Assembly: GCA_027297085.1 (NCBI GenBank)
Contig: JAPUIL010000106.1
Span: 1 to 6,025 of the forward strand
DNA: 6,025 bases
Direction: 5' to 3'
Source of the DNA: Verrucomicrobiota bacterium
Lineage (GTDB): Bacteria > Verrucomicrobiota > Verrucomicrobiia > Opitutales > UBA2995
In this document: piece by piece, positions 1 to 6,025 of the stretch
How positions within the stretch are numbered: position 1 is the first letter of the stretch
Layout: each line of letters opens with the position of its first letter
Notes under the pieces: model-generated
Seen by the model: the letters and a program-made list of their open reading frames with translations, nothing else
Databases searched by the model: none
Told to the model about the DNA's origin: nothing
Translations under genes and position numbers: made by a program

Positions 1-609
1 TTTGGCCCCTACCGATATAAAGGGAAGCGTCAGGCTGTCGTCTCCGCTTAAGATAGTCATCGAATCGCCTAATGCCTGCCGAATCTCACAAACCCGATCG
101 CACGATCCGCCAGATTCTTTAATTACATTCACGTGAGGATACTTTTCCCGAAGTCTGACCAGTGTATCGATACCGATATCGATGACACAACGCGACGGAA
201 TCGAATATAGAATGATAGGCTTATCAGTGGCTTCGGCTACGGCACTAAAATGATGAAATAGTCCCTTCTGGTTCGGCTTGTTATAATAAGGAGTAACATG
301 CAGTATGGCATCCGCTCCCAGATCATGCACTTTTTTAGTAAATCCGACGGCTTCGCGCGTTGAGTTGGATCCCGCCCCAGCAACAACCGGTACTCGACCC
401 CCAGTTTGATCAATAACCGCTTCAACAACCTGCGTATGCTCTTCGTGGCTTAGGGTAGGGGATTCTCCGGTGGTTCCCACTGGTACCAATCCTTGGACAC
501 CCTGATCGATTTGCCAATCCGTGAACGATCTCAAGCCTTTCCAATCTACATTCCCGTCTTTGAAGGGAGTGACCATAGCTGTAAGGACGCCGTAAAAATT
601 ATGAGCCAT
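1..609 (-). CDS. dapA: 4-hydroxy-tetrahydrodipicolinate synthase (DapA), C-terminus cut by window edge
   Basis: DapA condenses pyruvate with aspartate semialdehyde in the cytoplasm, the first committed step to diaminopimelate and lysine. Reading the minus strand from ATG at 609-607 gives 203 residues with no stop before the edge. The family is usually about 290 residues, so roughly 90 C-terminal residues are missing. Visible landmarks of the TIM barrel are the N-terminal GVLTAMVTPF (7-16), the pyruvate-binding GTTGESPTLS (45-54, Thr46/Thr47), PYYNKP (107-112, Tyr109), YSIPSR (135-140, catalytic Tyr135 and Arg140), and IKESGG (163-168), with Lys164 as the Schiff-base lysine. LSGDD (187-191) and GAK at the cut end match the family. 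The order and spacing agree with E. coli DapA (Thr44/45, Tyr107, Tyr133, Arg138, Lys161). Ser136 replaces the more usual Asn of YNVP, a variant I recall from other phyla. The start puts the N-terminus at the usual family position; no strong Shine-Dalgarno precedes it. It is divergent from the pilus ATPase gene. N-acetylneuraminate lyase is less likely given the motifs. Confidence 0.96.
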   Translation of the reverse strand, partial: MAHNFYGVLTAMVTPFKDGNVDWKGLRSFTDWQIDQGVQGLVPVGTTGESPTLSHEEHTQVVEAVIDQTGGRVPVVAGAGSNSTREAVGFTKKVHDLGADAILHVTPYYNKPNQKGLFHHFSAVAEATDKPIILYSIPSRCVIDIGIDTLVRLREKYPHVNVIKESGGSCDRVCEIRQALGDSMTILSGDDSLTLPFISVGAK

Positions 610-731
610 CGTGCTTTCTGTTTATTTTTACCAGGTGAGTAGGTTTTGTTTCCCTAAAAAATCAAGAAACTCTTCATATCTGCTGCGAAAGCAAGCTTCT
701 TAACTCTTCCATCCTTCAGTCACCTTTCAAA
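610..731. promoter_or_regulatory. Divergent intergenic region between dapA and the pilus ATPase gene
   Basis: This 122-bp gap separates two genes that point away from each other, so promoters for both must lie here or overlap the gene starts. It is AT-rich in its dapA-proximal half, with T- and A-runs around 621-629 and 656-661. I could not find a pair of -35 and -10 boxes with good spacing on either strand, and saw no clear operator palindrome beyond the six-base AAGCTT near 693. The promoter role is inferred from gene arrangement only. Confidence 0.5.
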
Positions 732-1835
732 ATGAGAGCCGAAGAAATCATCAACAGCTTACTCAAATTGGCCGTCGAAAACGAGGCTAGCGATATCCAC
801 ATCAAATCGGACAAACCCGGAATATTGAGATTGAACGGAATTTTGCAAGAGGTAGACATGGAGCCGATCTCCGCGGCCGAGTCTCGTGATTTTATAGCTG
901 AAACAGTGCCCTACAAGTTTAAGGATGATTGGGAGCACAATGGCCAGATTGACTACAGTTATTCTATTGAAGGAATAGGACGTTTTCGCGTGAACGGATT
1001 TTTCCAGCGCGGGACTGTCAGTATCGTTTTTCGTCATGTAAAAGACAATCCGCCTACTTTTGATGAGCTGAATATTTCAAACGGCGAAGTTCTGGAAAAG
1101 CTCTGCCAAATGAAAGACGGTATAGTCCTAATTTGTGGAGCCACCGGATCCGGTAAATCATCGACCCTCGCGGCTATGATGAATTGGATAAACAACAATC
1201 TTAATCGTCACGTGGTCACCCTGGAAGATCCGATTGAGTTTAATTTTAAAGATCGTAAGTCGGTATTCAATCAACGCGAAATCGGCATCGATGCACCCAG
1301 TTTCTCTCAGGCAATGCGAGCAGTACTTCGTCAGGATCCGGATATCATTCTGGTTGGGGAGATGCGGGACAAAACGACTTTTGAGACTGCATTAACAGCT
1401 GCTGAAACCGGACACTTAGTACTATCTACTCTGCACTCGTCTGGTTCGCAGCAAGCCGTTCAACGATTATTTGAATTTTTTCCTCCTGAACAACAGATTA
1501 TAATGCGTCGTCAGATTGCAGGGTCCCTTAAAGCAGTTTGCACTCAGTGCCTGATCCCGTCTCTGGAAGGAGATAAGCGGTATCCGGCCATTGAAACCTT
1601 TGTAATAGATTCCCTGGGCAAAAACGTTATCCAGGAAGGGCAATTTGAGAAAATCCCGGCGGTTGTTGAAGCCGGCAAGGAAATCGGTTCCAATACATTC
1701 AATCAAAGTCTCTACGAACTCGTTCAGGCTGGTATGATCAGTAAGAACGACGCTCTGAAGTTCTCTCCGATTGCGAAGGCGCTGGAAATGAACCTAAAGG
1801 GCATTTTCCTCAGCACAGGCGGCATTGTCTCGTAA
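732..1835 (+). CDS. Type IV pilus retraction ATPase, PilT/PilU family
   Basis: This is a 367-residue hexameric secretion-type ATPase that would power pilus disassembly at the inner-membrane base, for twitching motility or DNA uptake. The N-terminal PAS-like domain (about 1-105) carries ASDIHIKSDKPG (19-30) and GRFRVNGFFQRG (83-94). The RecA-like domain carries Walker A GATGSGKS (136-143, Lys142), the Asp box VTLEDPIEF (162-170), Walker B DPDIILVGEMRD (202-213, Glu210) and the His box TAAETGHLVLSTLH (222-235, His228 and His235). Length fits PilT (about 340-370). The AIRNLIRE motif of canonical PilT, important for retraction, reads LGKNVIQE here (295-302). The end (about 345-367) is also unlike PilT, so PilT and PilU cannot be separated and I leave the symbol blank. 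There is no tetracysteine zinc site or long N-terminal domain of the extension ATPase PilB/GspE. The ATG start is at the usual family position but has no Shine-Dalgarno. fabD follows after 39 nt. No other pilus gene is in the window. Confidence 0.93.
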   Translation: MRAEEIINSLLKLAVENEASDIHIKSDKPGILRLNGILQEVDMEPISAAESRDFIAETVPYKFKDDWEHNGQIDYSYSIEGIGRFRVNGFFQRGTVSIVFRHVKDNPPTFDELNISNGEVLEKLCQMKDGIVLICGATGSGKSSTLAAMMNWINNNLNRHVVTLEDPIEFNFKDRKSVFNQREIGIDAPSFSQAMRAVLRQDPDIILVGEMRDKTTFETALTAAETGHLVLSTLHSSGSQQAVQRLFEFFPPEQQIIMRRQIAGSLKAVCTQCLIPSLEGDKRYPAIETFVIDSLGKNVIQEGQFEKIPAVVEAGKEIGSNTFNQSLYELVQAGMISKNDALKFSPIAKALEMNLKGIFLSTGGIVS

Positions 1836-1860
1836 CGTTAGTTCTTATTTGAAATAGGGT

Positions 1861-1866
1861 AGAGGA
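1861..1866 (+). promoter_or_regulatory. Shine-Dalgarno that decides the fabD TTG start
   Basis: AGAGGA lies 8 nt upstream of the TTG at 1875. It is the best ribosome binding site seen in the window and supports TTG over the in-frame ATG codons at 1905 and 1914, which have no comparable site at normal spacing. An ATG at 1879 is out of frame with FabD. Confidence 0.55.
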
Positions 1867-1874
1867 CTTTTTTA

Positions 1875-2825
1875 TTGAATGGTTCAGAGAATTCTGATGC
1901 CTCAATGCCCGATATGCCAACCGGTTTACTTTTTTCAGGACAGGGTGCACAAAAAGTGGGTATGGGGAAATCTCTCTATGAAAACAGCCCCCTAGCCAAA
2001 GAACTATACGACAAAGCCAATCAGGTATTGAGTTACGACTTCAGCCAAGTCTGTTTCGAAGGCCCTCAGGAAGAGCTGACTAAGACCAACATTTGTCAAC
2101 CTGCACTCTATGTCCACGGACTTGCTTGTTTTGCCTTGTGGAAGGAAGCTAAACCAAACGAAACACCTGTAGCTGCCATGGGGTTGAGCCTGGGGGAAAT
2201 AACTGCCCTTGCCGCCGCGGATGTTTTTGACTTCGAGACCGGATTAAAAATCGTGGCGGAACGGGGCCGTCTTATGCAAGTGGCCTGCGACCAGACCAAC
2301 GGCGGCATGGCCAGTGTTATTGGAGGAACCTGCGAAGAAGTAGAAGCCTTGGCCAACGAATTCGACGTCGATATGGCGAATCTTAATTGTCCTGGGCAAA
2401 TTGTTATTTCAGGGGAAGCGGAAAAAATCCGGGCAGCTGTTGAGGCTGGAATGGATAGGGGATTCAAACGGGTCATTCCGCTGGCCGTGGCTGGCGCTTA
2501 CCATAGCCGCCTGATGGAACGCGCCCGGGTAGCATTCGAAACCTTCTTGTACGATATTCCTTTTCGATCTCCCGCGATTCCCGTTATCTCAAATGTGGAT
2601 GCAAAAGCCACCGATGACCCAGACGCCATCAAGGCGAAATTAGTAAAACAAGTGGTTTCGGCTGTATTATGGGAAGATTGTATGGCGGTCGCCAATTCAA
2701 CTGCAGGAGTAGACCAGTTTGCTGAATGCGGCATGGGAGGGGTTCTCAAAAGCCTGGCAAAACGAATCGACCGCGAGCTCAATGTAGTATCCTTTCAGGA
2801 GTTTTCAGATTTCCAAGTTTCCTGA
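1875..2825 (+). CDS. fabD: Malonyl-CoA:ACP transacylase (FabD)
   Basis: FabD moves the malonyl group from CoA to acyl carrier protein, supplying the elongation units of type II fatty-acid synthesis in the cytoplasm. The 316 residues fit the family (about 310). Visible are the N-terminal SGQGAQKVGMG (21-31), the nucleophile elbow GLSLGE (103-108, Ser105), the malonyl-binding arginine in AERGRLMQ (128-135, Arg130), NCPGQIVISG (171-180), and the catalytic histidine in AYHSRLM (208-214, His210). VISNVDA (237-243) and a GMGGVL end motif (286-291) also match. Leu104 replaces the His of the common GHSLGE; the same GLSLGE form is known from plant enzymes, so activity is expected. The TTG start rests on a good upstream AGAGGA; starting at ATG 1905 would remove ten residues and match the E. 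coli N-terminus more closely. It lies 39 nt after the pilus ATPase gene. There is no sign of a second domain or of polyketide-cluster context, so a housekeeping role is most likely. Confidence 0.96.
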   Translation: MNGSENSDASMPDMPTGLLFSGQGAQKVGMGKSLYENSPLAKELYDKANQVLSYDFSQVCFEGPQEELTKTNICQPALYVHGLACFALWKEAKPNETPVAAMGLSLGEITALAAADVFDFETGLKIVAERGRLMQVACDQTNGGMASVIGGTCEEVEALANEFDVDMANLNCPGQIVISGEAEKIRAAVEAGMDRGFKRVIPLAVAGAYHSRLMERARVAFETFLYDIPFRSPAIPVISNVDAKATDDPDAIKAKLVKQVVSAVLWEDCMAVANSTAGVDQFAECGMGGVLKSLAKRIDRELNVVSFQEFSDFQVS

Positions 2826-2932
2826 CTGCAGGCGGGAAAAGCCTTGCTTACACTGATTATTTCCATCCAATTTCCCCCCTTTATGCCCTACCGAAGGCAC
2901 GTGATTGTTCCGTGTTTCGTGCAGGCCAATTC
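2826..2932 (+). other. fabD-lepA gap
   Basis: This 107-nt gap is the longest between the plus-strand genes. It holds a C-tract near 2873-2878 and a short inverted repeat just before lepA. I see no T-run terminator and no convincing promoter boxes. The lepA reading frame stays open backwards through it into fabD (to 2726), but that upstream part resembles nothing in the LepA family. Confidence 0.4.
2897..2922 (+). repeat. Short inverted repeat ahead of the lepA start
   Basis: GCACG (2897-2901) and CGTGC (2918-2922) are perfect complements around a 16-nt loop. A further CGTG at 2911-2914 could pair with the same left arm around a 9-nt loop. The right arm sits directly beside the weak AGG (2923-2925) that would act as the lepA Shine-Dalgarno, so folding could affect initiation. 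A five-base stem is easily found by chance. Confidence 0.25.
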
Positions 2933-4735
2933 ATGGATTCACTAAAAAACATTCGCAACTTTTGCATCATTGCTCACGTCGACCACGGCAAGACCACCTT
3001 ATCTGACCGCCTGCTGGAGAGCACTGAAACAGTTACTAAGCGGGAGATGAAGGAGCAGTTGCTTGACTCTATGGATTTGGAACGCGAGCGCGGTATCACC
3101 ATTAAGGCTCATCCGGTCTGTATGTTATATCATGCCAAGGACGGCCAAGATTACCGGTTTAGCCTGATTGATACTCCAGGTCATGTGGATTTTTCGTATG
3201 AAGTGTCGCGGAGCCTGGCTGCTGCGGAAGGAGCCTTACTACTTATTGATGCCGCTCAAGGTGTGGAGGCTCAAACGGTGGCCAATGCCCATCTGGCTAT
3301 TTCTCAAGACCTCGTTATCATTCCAGTCATCAATAAAATCGATCTTCCTGGAGCCAACTTGGACCTTTGTTTGCATCAGCTGGAAGAGGTTCTTGCGATT
3401 CCCGCGGAAGAAGCGATTTTGGCCAGCGCAAAAGAGGGCATTGGGATCTCGGAAATCCTGGAAGCTGTTGTAGAGCATGTGCCACCTCCGCGCCTTGCAG
3501 ATTATCCTCAAACACGAGTACTGATCTTTGATTCTGTCTACGATGCTTACAAAGGTGTTATTTGCTATGTGCGGATGTTTTCCGGATCGCTCAAACGTGG
3601 CGACAAGATCTTGATGATGAGCGACAACGTCAAAGCGGAGCTCAAAGAAGTCGGTATTTTTACACCTGCCATGAAGGAAACATCAGAGTTGACGGCAGGA
3701 AATTCCGGATACGTGGTAACTAATATCAAAGCGGTTTCCGATATAAAAATCGGCGATACCATCACCTTGGAGAAAGAGCCTGCAGTCGACATGCTATCCG
3801 GTTTCCAGGAAGTTCGTCCCATGGTTTATAGCGGTATCTATCCTTTGGATACGTCGGACTACCAAAAACTGAAAACGAGCATGGGGAAGCTGCGACTAAA
3901 CGATTCAGCTTTTACATTTCAGGCTGAAAGCTCGGTGGCTTTAGGTTTTGGTTTTCGGTGCGGATTTCTAGGCTTACTCCATATGGAGATCGTTCAAGAA
4001 AGGATTCGGCGAGAATACGATGTCGATATTATTGCCACGTACCCAAGCGTTGTATACAAACTCAAGACGACGGACCACAAATTCATGAAGGTGGACAATC
4101 CGGTCAACCTGCCAGACCCGGAAACAATCGCCTATCTGGAAGAACCCATGATCGTTGCCACCATTCACATTCCGAGTTCATTTATTGGCGACATCCTTGC
4201 ACTGGTAATGGACAAACGAGGATTCTGTGAACATACAGAAACGCTCGATGAGACTCGACTCATGTTGACCTGCCGGCTGCCGCTTAATGAAGTACTGGTG
4301 GACTTCAACGACAAGCTGAAAAGTATTACCAAGGGTTACGGGTCCATGGACTATGAATTCTCCGACTATCAGCAATCCAAGCTTGTGAAGCTGGATATAT
4401 TGGTAAATGGAGAATCCGTGGATGCTTTCTCATCGATTGTTCACGTAGATAAAGCTGCGAGTAAAGGAAGGGAGCTATGTAAAAAATTGAAGGACATCTT
4501 ACCGCGCCAGATGTTTAAGATACCCGTACAAGCCACTATCGGTGGAAAGGTCATTGCTCGCGAAACATTGAGCGCCTATCGCAAAGACGTAACCGCAAAA
4601 TGTTACGGGGGCGATATTACGCGAAAGAAAAAACTATTGGAAAAACAAAAAAAGGGGAAGAAACGGATGAAACAGATTGGCAAAGTTTCCATTCCCCAAG
4701 AGGCTTTCATCGATATTCTGAAAAATAATTCTTAA
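2933..4735 (+). CDS. lepA: Elongation factor 4 (LepA), ribosome-associated GTPase
   Basis: LepA is a translational GTPase related to EF-G. It binds the ribosome and has been linked to back-translocation, stress translation and 30S assembly. The 600 residues match the family (E. coli 599). The G domain (about 1-185) has G1 AHVDHGKTT (14-22), G2 RERGITIKA (51-59), G3 DTPGHVDF (80-87, catalytic His84), G4 NKID (134-137) and G5 SAKEGIG (165-171). Domain II (about 190-285), domain III (about 290-370, with GFGFRCGFLGLLHME at 338-352) and the EF-G-V-like domain (about 400-480) follow. The LepA-specific C-terminal domain (about 485-600) holds SAYRKDVTAKCYGGD (547-561) and a lysine-rich KKGKKRMK stretch (573-580). 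The EF-G domain IV is absent, as expected. ATG 2933 gives the conserved start MDSLKNIRNFCIIAHVDHGK; a longer open frame back to 2726 overlaps fabD and is not used. A weak GCAGG lies 8 nt upstream. lepB follows after 64 nt. Confidence 0.98.
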   Translation: MDSLKNIRNFCIIAHVDHGKTTLSDRLLESTETVTKREMKEQLLDSMDLERERGITIKAHPVCMLYHAKDGQDYRFSLIDTPGHVDFSYEVSRSLAAAEGALLLIDAAQGVEAQTVANAHLAISQDLVIIPVINKIDLPGANLDLCLHQLEEVLAIPAEEAILASAKEGIGISEILEAVVEHVPPPRLADYPQTRVLIFDSVYDAYKGVICYVRMFSGSLKRGDKILMMSDNVKAELKEVGIFTPAMKETSELTAGNSGYVVTNIKAVSDIKIGDTITLEKEPAVDMLSGFQEVRPMVYSGIYPLDTSDYQKLKTSMGKLRLNDSAFTFQAESSVALGFGFRCGFLGLLHMEIVQERIRREYDVDIIATYPSVVYKLKTTDHKFMKVDNPVNLPDPETIAYLEEPMIVATIHIPSSFIGDILALVMDKRGFCEHTETLDETRLMLTCRLPLNEVLVDFNDKLKSITKGYGSMDYEFSDYQQSKLVKLDILVNGESVDAFSSIVHVDKAASKGRELCKKLKDILPRQMFKIPVQATIGGKVIARETLSAYRKDVTAKCYGGDITRKKKLLEKQKKGKKRMKQIGKVSIPQEAFIDILKNNS

Positions 4736-4750
4736 CCAAATACGGATATA

Positions 4751-4771
4751 TTGCGTAATGAGCCAACGCAA
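4751..4771 (+). repeat. Short stem-loop in the lepA-lepB gap
   Basis: TTGCGT (4751-4756) and ACGCAA (4766-4771) are perfect six-base complements around a 9-nt loop. No T-run follows, so it is not an intrinsic terminator. It could be a processing or stability element between lepA and lepB. The stem is short enough to arise by chance. Confidence 0.25.
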
Positions 4772-4799
4772 CCGGTTTAATCCTCAATAACTCAATTTA

Positions 4800-6025
4800 G
4801 TGAAGTCCCTGATTAAAAATAAAAACCATAAGAAGCTCCGGGAAAAAGCCGAAAACTGGCTTAGATTAGCCGAGAAGGTATATCATTATAGAAAAGATGT
4901 CATAGCCAAGGATGACATGAAGGAGCTTCATGAATCCTCGTCGACACTCAACAAAGCCCTCGAGGAAAAGGGCAATGAAGATTGGGGAAAAGTCCGTTTG
5001 GCTTCTGAGGAATTGGAAGCAGTCTTAACTCGAGTCGGAGGTTTCTTTTATCCACAAAATTTTTGGGCGGAAAATTCCGAGATGTTTCTGGTTGCAGCCA
5101 TAGTAGCCTTGGCTATTCGGACATTTTTTCTGCAGCCTTTTAAAATCCCGACTAACTCGATGTATCCGTCTTATAATGGAATGACTCACGAGGTGTATGA
5201 GCCAGGAGAAGGCCCAGGCGGCTTAGCCAAAATTTTCACTTTTCTGGCGTGGGGATCCCTCAGGCGCGAAGTTATTGCAAAGGATTCGGGTGAGGTGTTA
5301 ATTCCCATAGACCGGTTCCAGGATTATTTCAAAAAAGTGCCCGGTCGTAAATGGCTTGTATTGCCTACCACAGTGCACGAATACGGATTCCAGGTTGGCG
5401 AGGAGAAAGTATCGTTTAAGGTGCCCGCAGAATTTTCACCTTACGAAGTATTTAAGGACGCATTTTTTCCGGACGAAGAAGGCGACTGGGGAGATATGAT
5501 TAGCAGGTTTCGATCTCAGGGTCGCCTTGTCAGCGACGGGAGAACAGCGTTTGTCCGCACGGGTAAGAAGGTAAATAAAGGTGACACAGCCCTATCTTTT
5601 GCCATCCATACGGGTGATGCCTTGTTTGTTGATCGAATGTCCTACCATTTCATTCGGCCAGACGTGGGAGATGGCATCGTATTTAGGACGGAGAATATTC
5701 CAGCTACCGGTGATGACAAATACTACATTAAACGCCTGGTAGGAGTTCCTGGAGACGAATTACAGGTAAAGGCACCTGCGCTATACAGAAATGGTGAGTT
5801 GATTACTGGAGCAGATGCCTTTGCAAAAAACGCGACTCAGGAAGGCGAATACTCGGGTTATTCATTTAGAAACAATAGCAGTATGCGTTACCTGAGAACT
5901 CCAAGTGACAAAGTAACCATCCCTGAAGATTCCTTTTTCGCCATGGGCGATAATTCTCCACACAGCTCTGATAGTCGCTACTGGGGATTCGTACCTAAGA
6001 AAGAAATGGTTGGTCGGGCTATCTT
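4800..6025 (+). CDS. lepB: Signal peptidase I (LepB), enlarged, C-terminus cut by window edge
   Basis: This membrane-bound Ser-Lys protease removes signal peptides from Sec- and Tat-exported preproteins on the outer face of the cytoplasmic membrane. The window shows 408 codons with no stop. Residues 1-90 are charged and probably helical, on the cytoplasmic side. One membrane segment follows (about 94-111), then box B IPTNSMYPS (116-124, nucleophile Ser120), box C GDALFVDR (272-279), box D YYIKRLVGVPGD (308-319, general base Lys311) and box E MGDNSPHSSDSRYWG (382-396). All catalytic parts are present. Ser120 to Lys311 spans 191 residues, against 55 in E. coli LepB (Ser90-Lys145), so about 135 extra residues sit between boxes B and C. 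I recall similarly long forms in Verrucomicrobiota, unverified. The GTG at 4800 follows an in-frame TAA (4788-4790); the next in-frame ATG (4917) would drop 39 residues of the charged region. No Shine-Dalgarno is visible. Probably a few tens of residues are missing at the end. It sits behind lepA, the classic partner. Confidence 0.95.
   Translation, partial: MKSLIKNKNHKKLREKAENWLRLAEKVYHYRKDVIAKDDMKELHESSSTLNKALEEKGNEDWGKVRLASEELEAVLTRVGGFFYPQNFWAENSEMFLVAAIVALAIRTFFLQPFKIPTNSMYPSYNGMTHEVYEPGEGPGGLAKIFTFLAWGSLRREVIAKDSGEVLIPIDRFQDYFKKVPGRKWLVLPTTVHEYGFQVGEEKVSFKVPAEFSPYEVFKDAFFPDEEGDWGDMISRFRSQGRLVSDGRTAFVRTGKKVNKGDTALSFAIHTGDALFVDRMSYHFIRPDVGDGIVFRTENIPATGDDKYYIKRLVGVPGDELQVKAPALYRNGELITGADAFAKNATQEGEYSGYSFRNNSSMRYLRTPSDKVTIPEDSFFAMGDNSPHSSDSRYWGFVPKKEMVGRAI

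Noticed and set aside
237..428. Minus-strand 63-residue ORF
   Set aside because: It lies wholly inside dapA in a different frame. The dapA frame carries all catalytic motifs.
610..731. Candidate promoter starting TTGTTT (646-651)
   Set aside because: No acceptable -10 box lies at 16-18 nt spacing, so it is not reported as a promoter.
1539..1550. CTQC (Cys270 and Cys273) in the pilus ATPase as a possible zinc site
   Set aside because: Only two cysteines are present. The zinc site of PilB/GspE ATPases uses four in two CxxC pairs, and the surrounding sequence aligns with the VISQQLLP stretch of PilT.
1836..1874. Terminator between the pilus ATPase gene and fabD, suggested by the T-run at 1868-1873
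   Set aside because: No stem precedes the T-run, which lies between the fabD Shine-Dalgarno and its start codon.
2108..2782. Minus-strand ORFs of 122 and 94 residues opposite fabD
   Set aside because: Both are antisense shadows of a well-supported gene and show no recognisable domain or ribosome binding site.
2726..2932. In-frame extension of lepA by 69 codons, overlapping the 3' end of fabD
   Set aside because: The extra residues are low-similarity, overlap the conserved fabD C-terminus in another frame, and the LepA family starts at the MDSLKNIRNF position. The frame is simply open by chance.
3168..4375. Several ORFs of 61-101 residues within lepA on both strands
   Set aside because: They lie inside the conserved lepA reading frame and show no family features.

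Overview
The window is ordinary chromosomal DNA from a Gram-negative-type bacterium. It carries five housekeeping or near-housekeeping genes, two of them cut by the window edges. I see no mobile element, CRISPR array, tRNA, rRNA or phage gene, and I do not think it holds an undescribed system. Base composition looks close to balanced, and codon use looks even across the genes. A Verrucomicrobiota-like host (Opitutae/Puniceicoccales type) is my best guess. The reasons are a signal peptidase I with a very long insertion after its catalytic serine, a plant- and PVC-like GLSLGE active site in FabD, and weak or absent Shine-Dalgarno sequences before most starts. This assignment is inference from memory of protein families.

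Layout: positions 1-609, minus strand, hold the N-terminal two thirds of dapA (lysine and diaminopimelate synthesis), which runs out of the window at its C-terminal end. Positions 610-731 are a divergent intergenic region that should carry the promoters for both directions. On the plus strand follow a PilT/PilU-family pilus retraction ATPase (732-1835), fabD, malonyl-CoA:ACP transacylase (TTG start, 1875-2825), lepA, elongation factor 4 (2933-4735), and a signal peptidase I, lepB (GTG start at 4800), cut by the right edge just after its last catalytic box.

The four plus-strand genes are co-oriented with gaps of 39, 107 and 64 nt and no convincing terminator between them, so they may be one transcription unit. 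The 107-nt gap before lepA could hold a separate promoter. Functionally, fabD feeds membrane fatty-acid synthesis, lepA assists ribosome function and lepB cleaves exported preproteins. lepA-lepB adjacency is a common bacterial arrangement. The pilus ATPase has no other pilus gene beside it here, which is usual for pilT.

The points most worth a second look are the oversized signal peptidase (N-terminal charged cytoplasmic region plus a roughly 135-residue insertion) and the divergent C-terminal part of the PilT-like ATPase.
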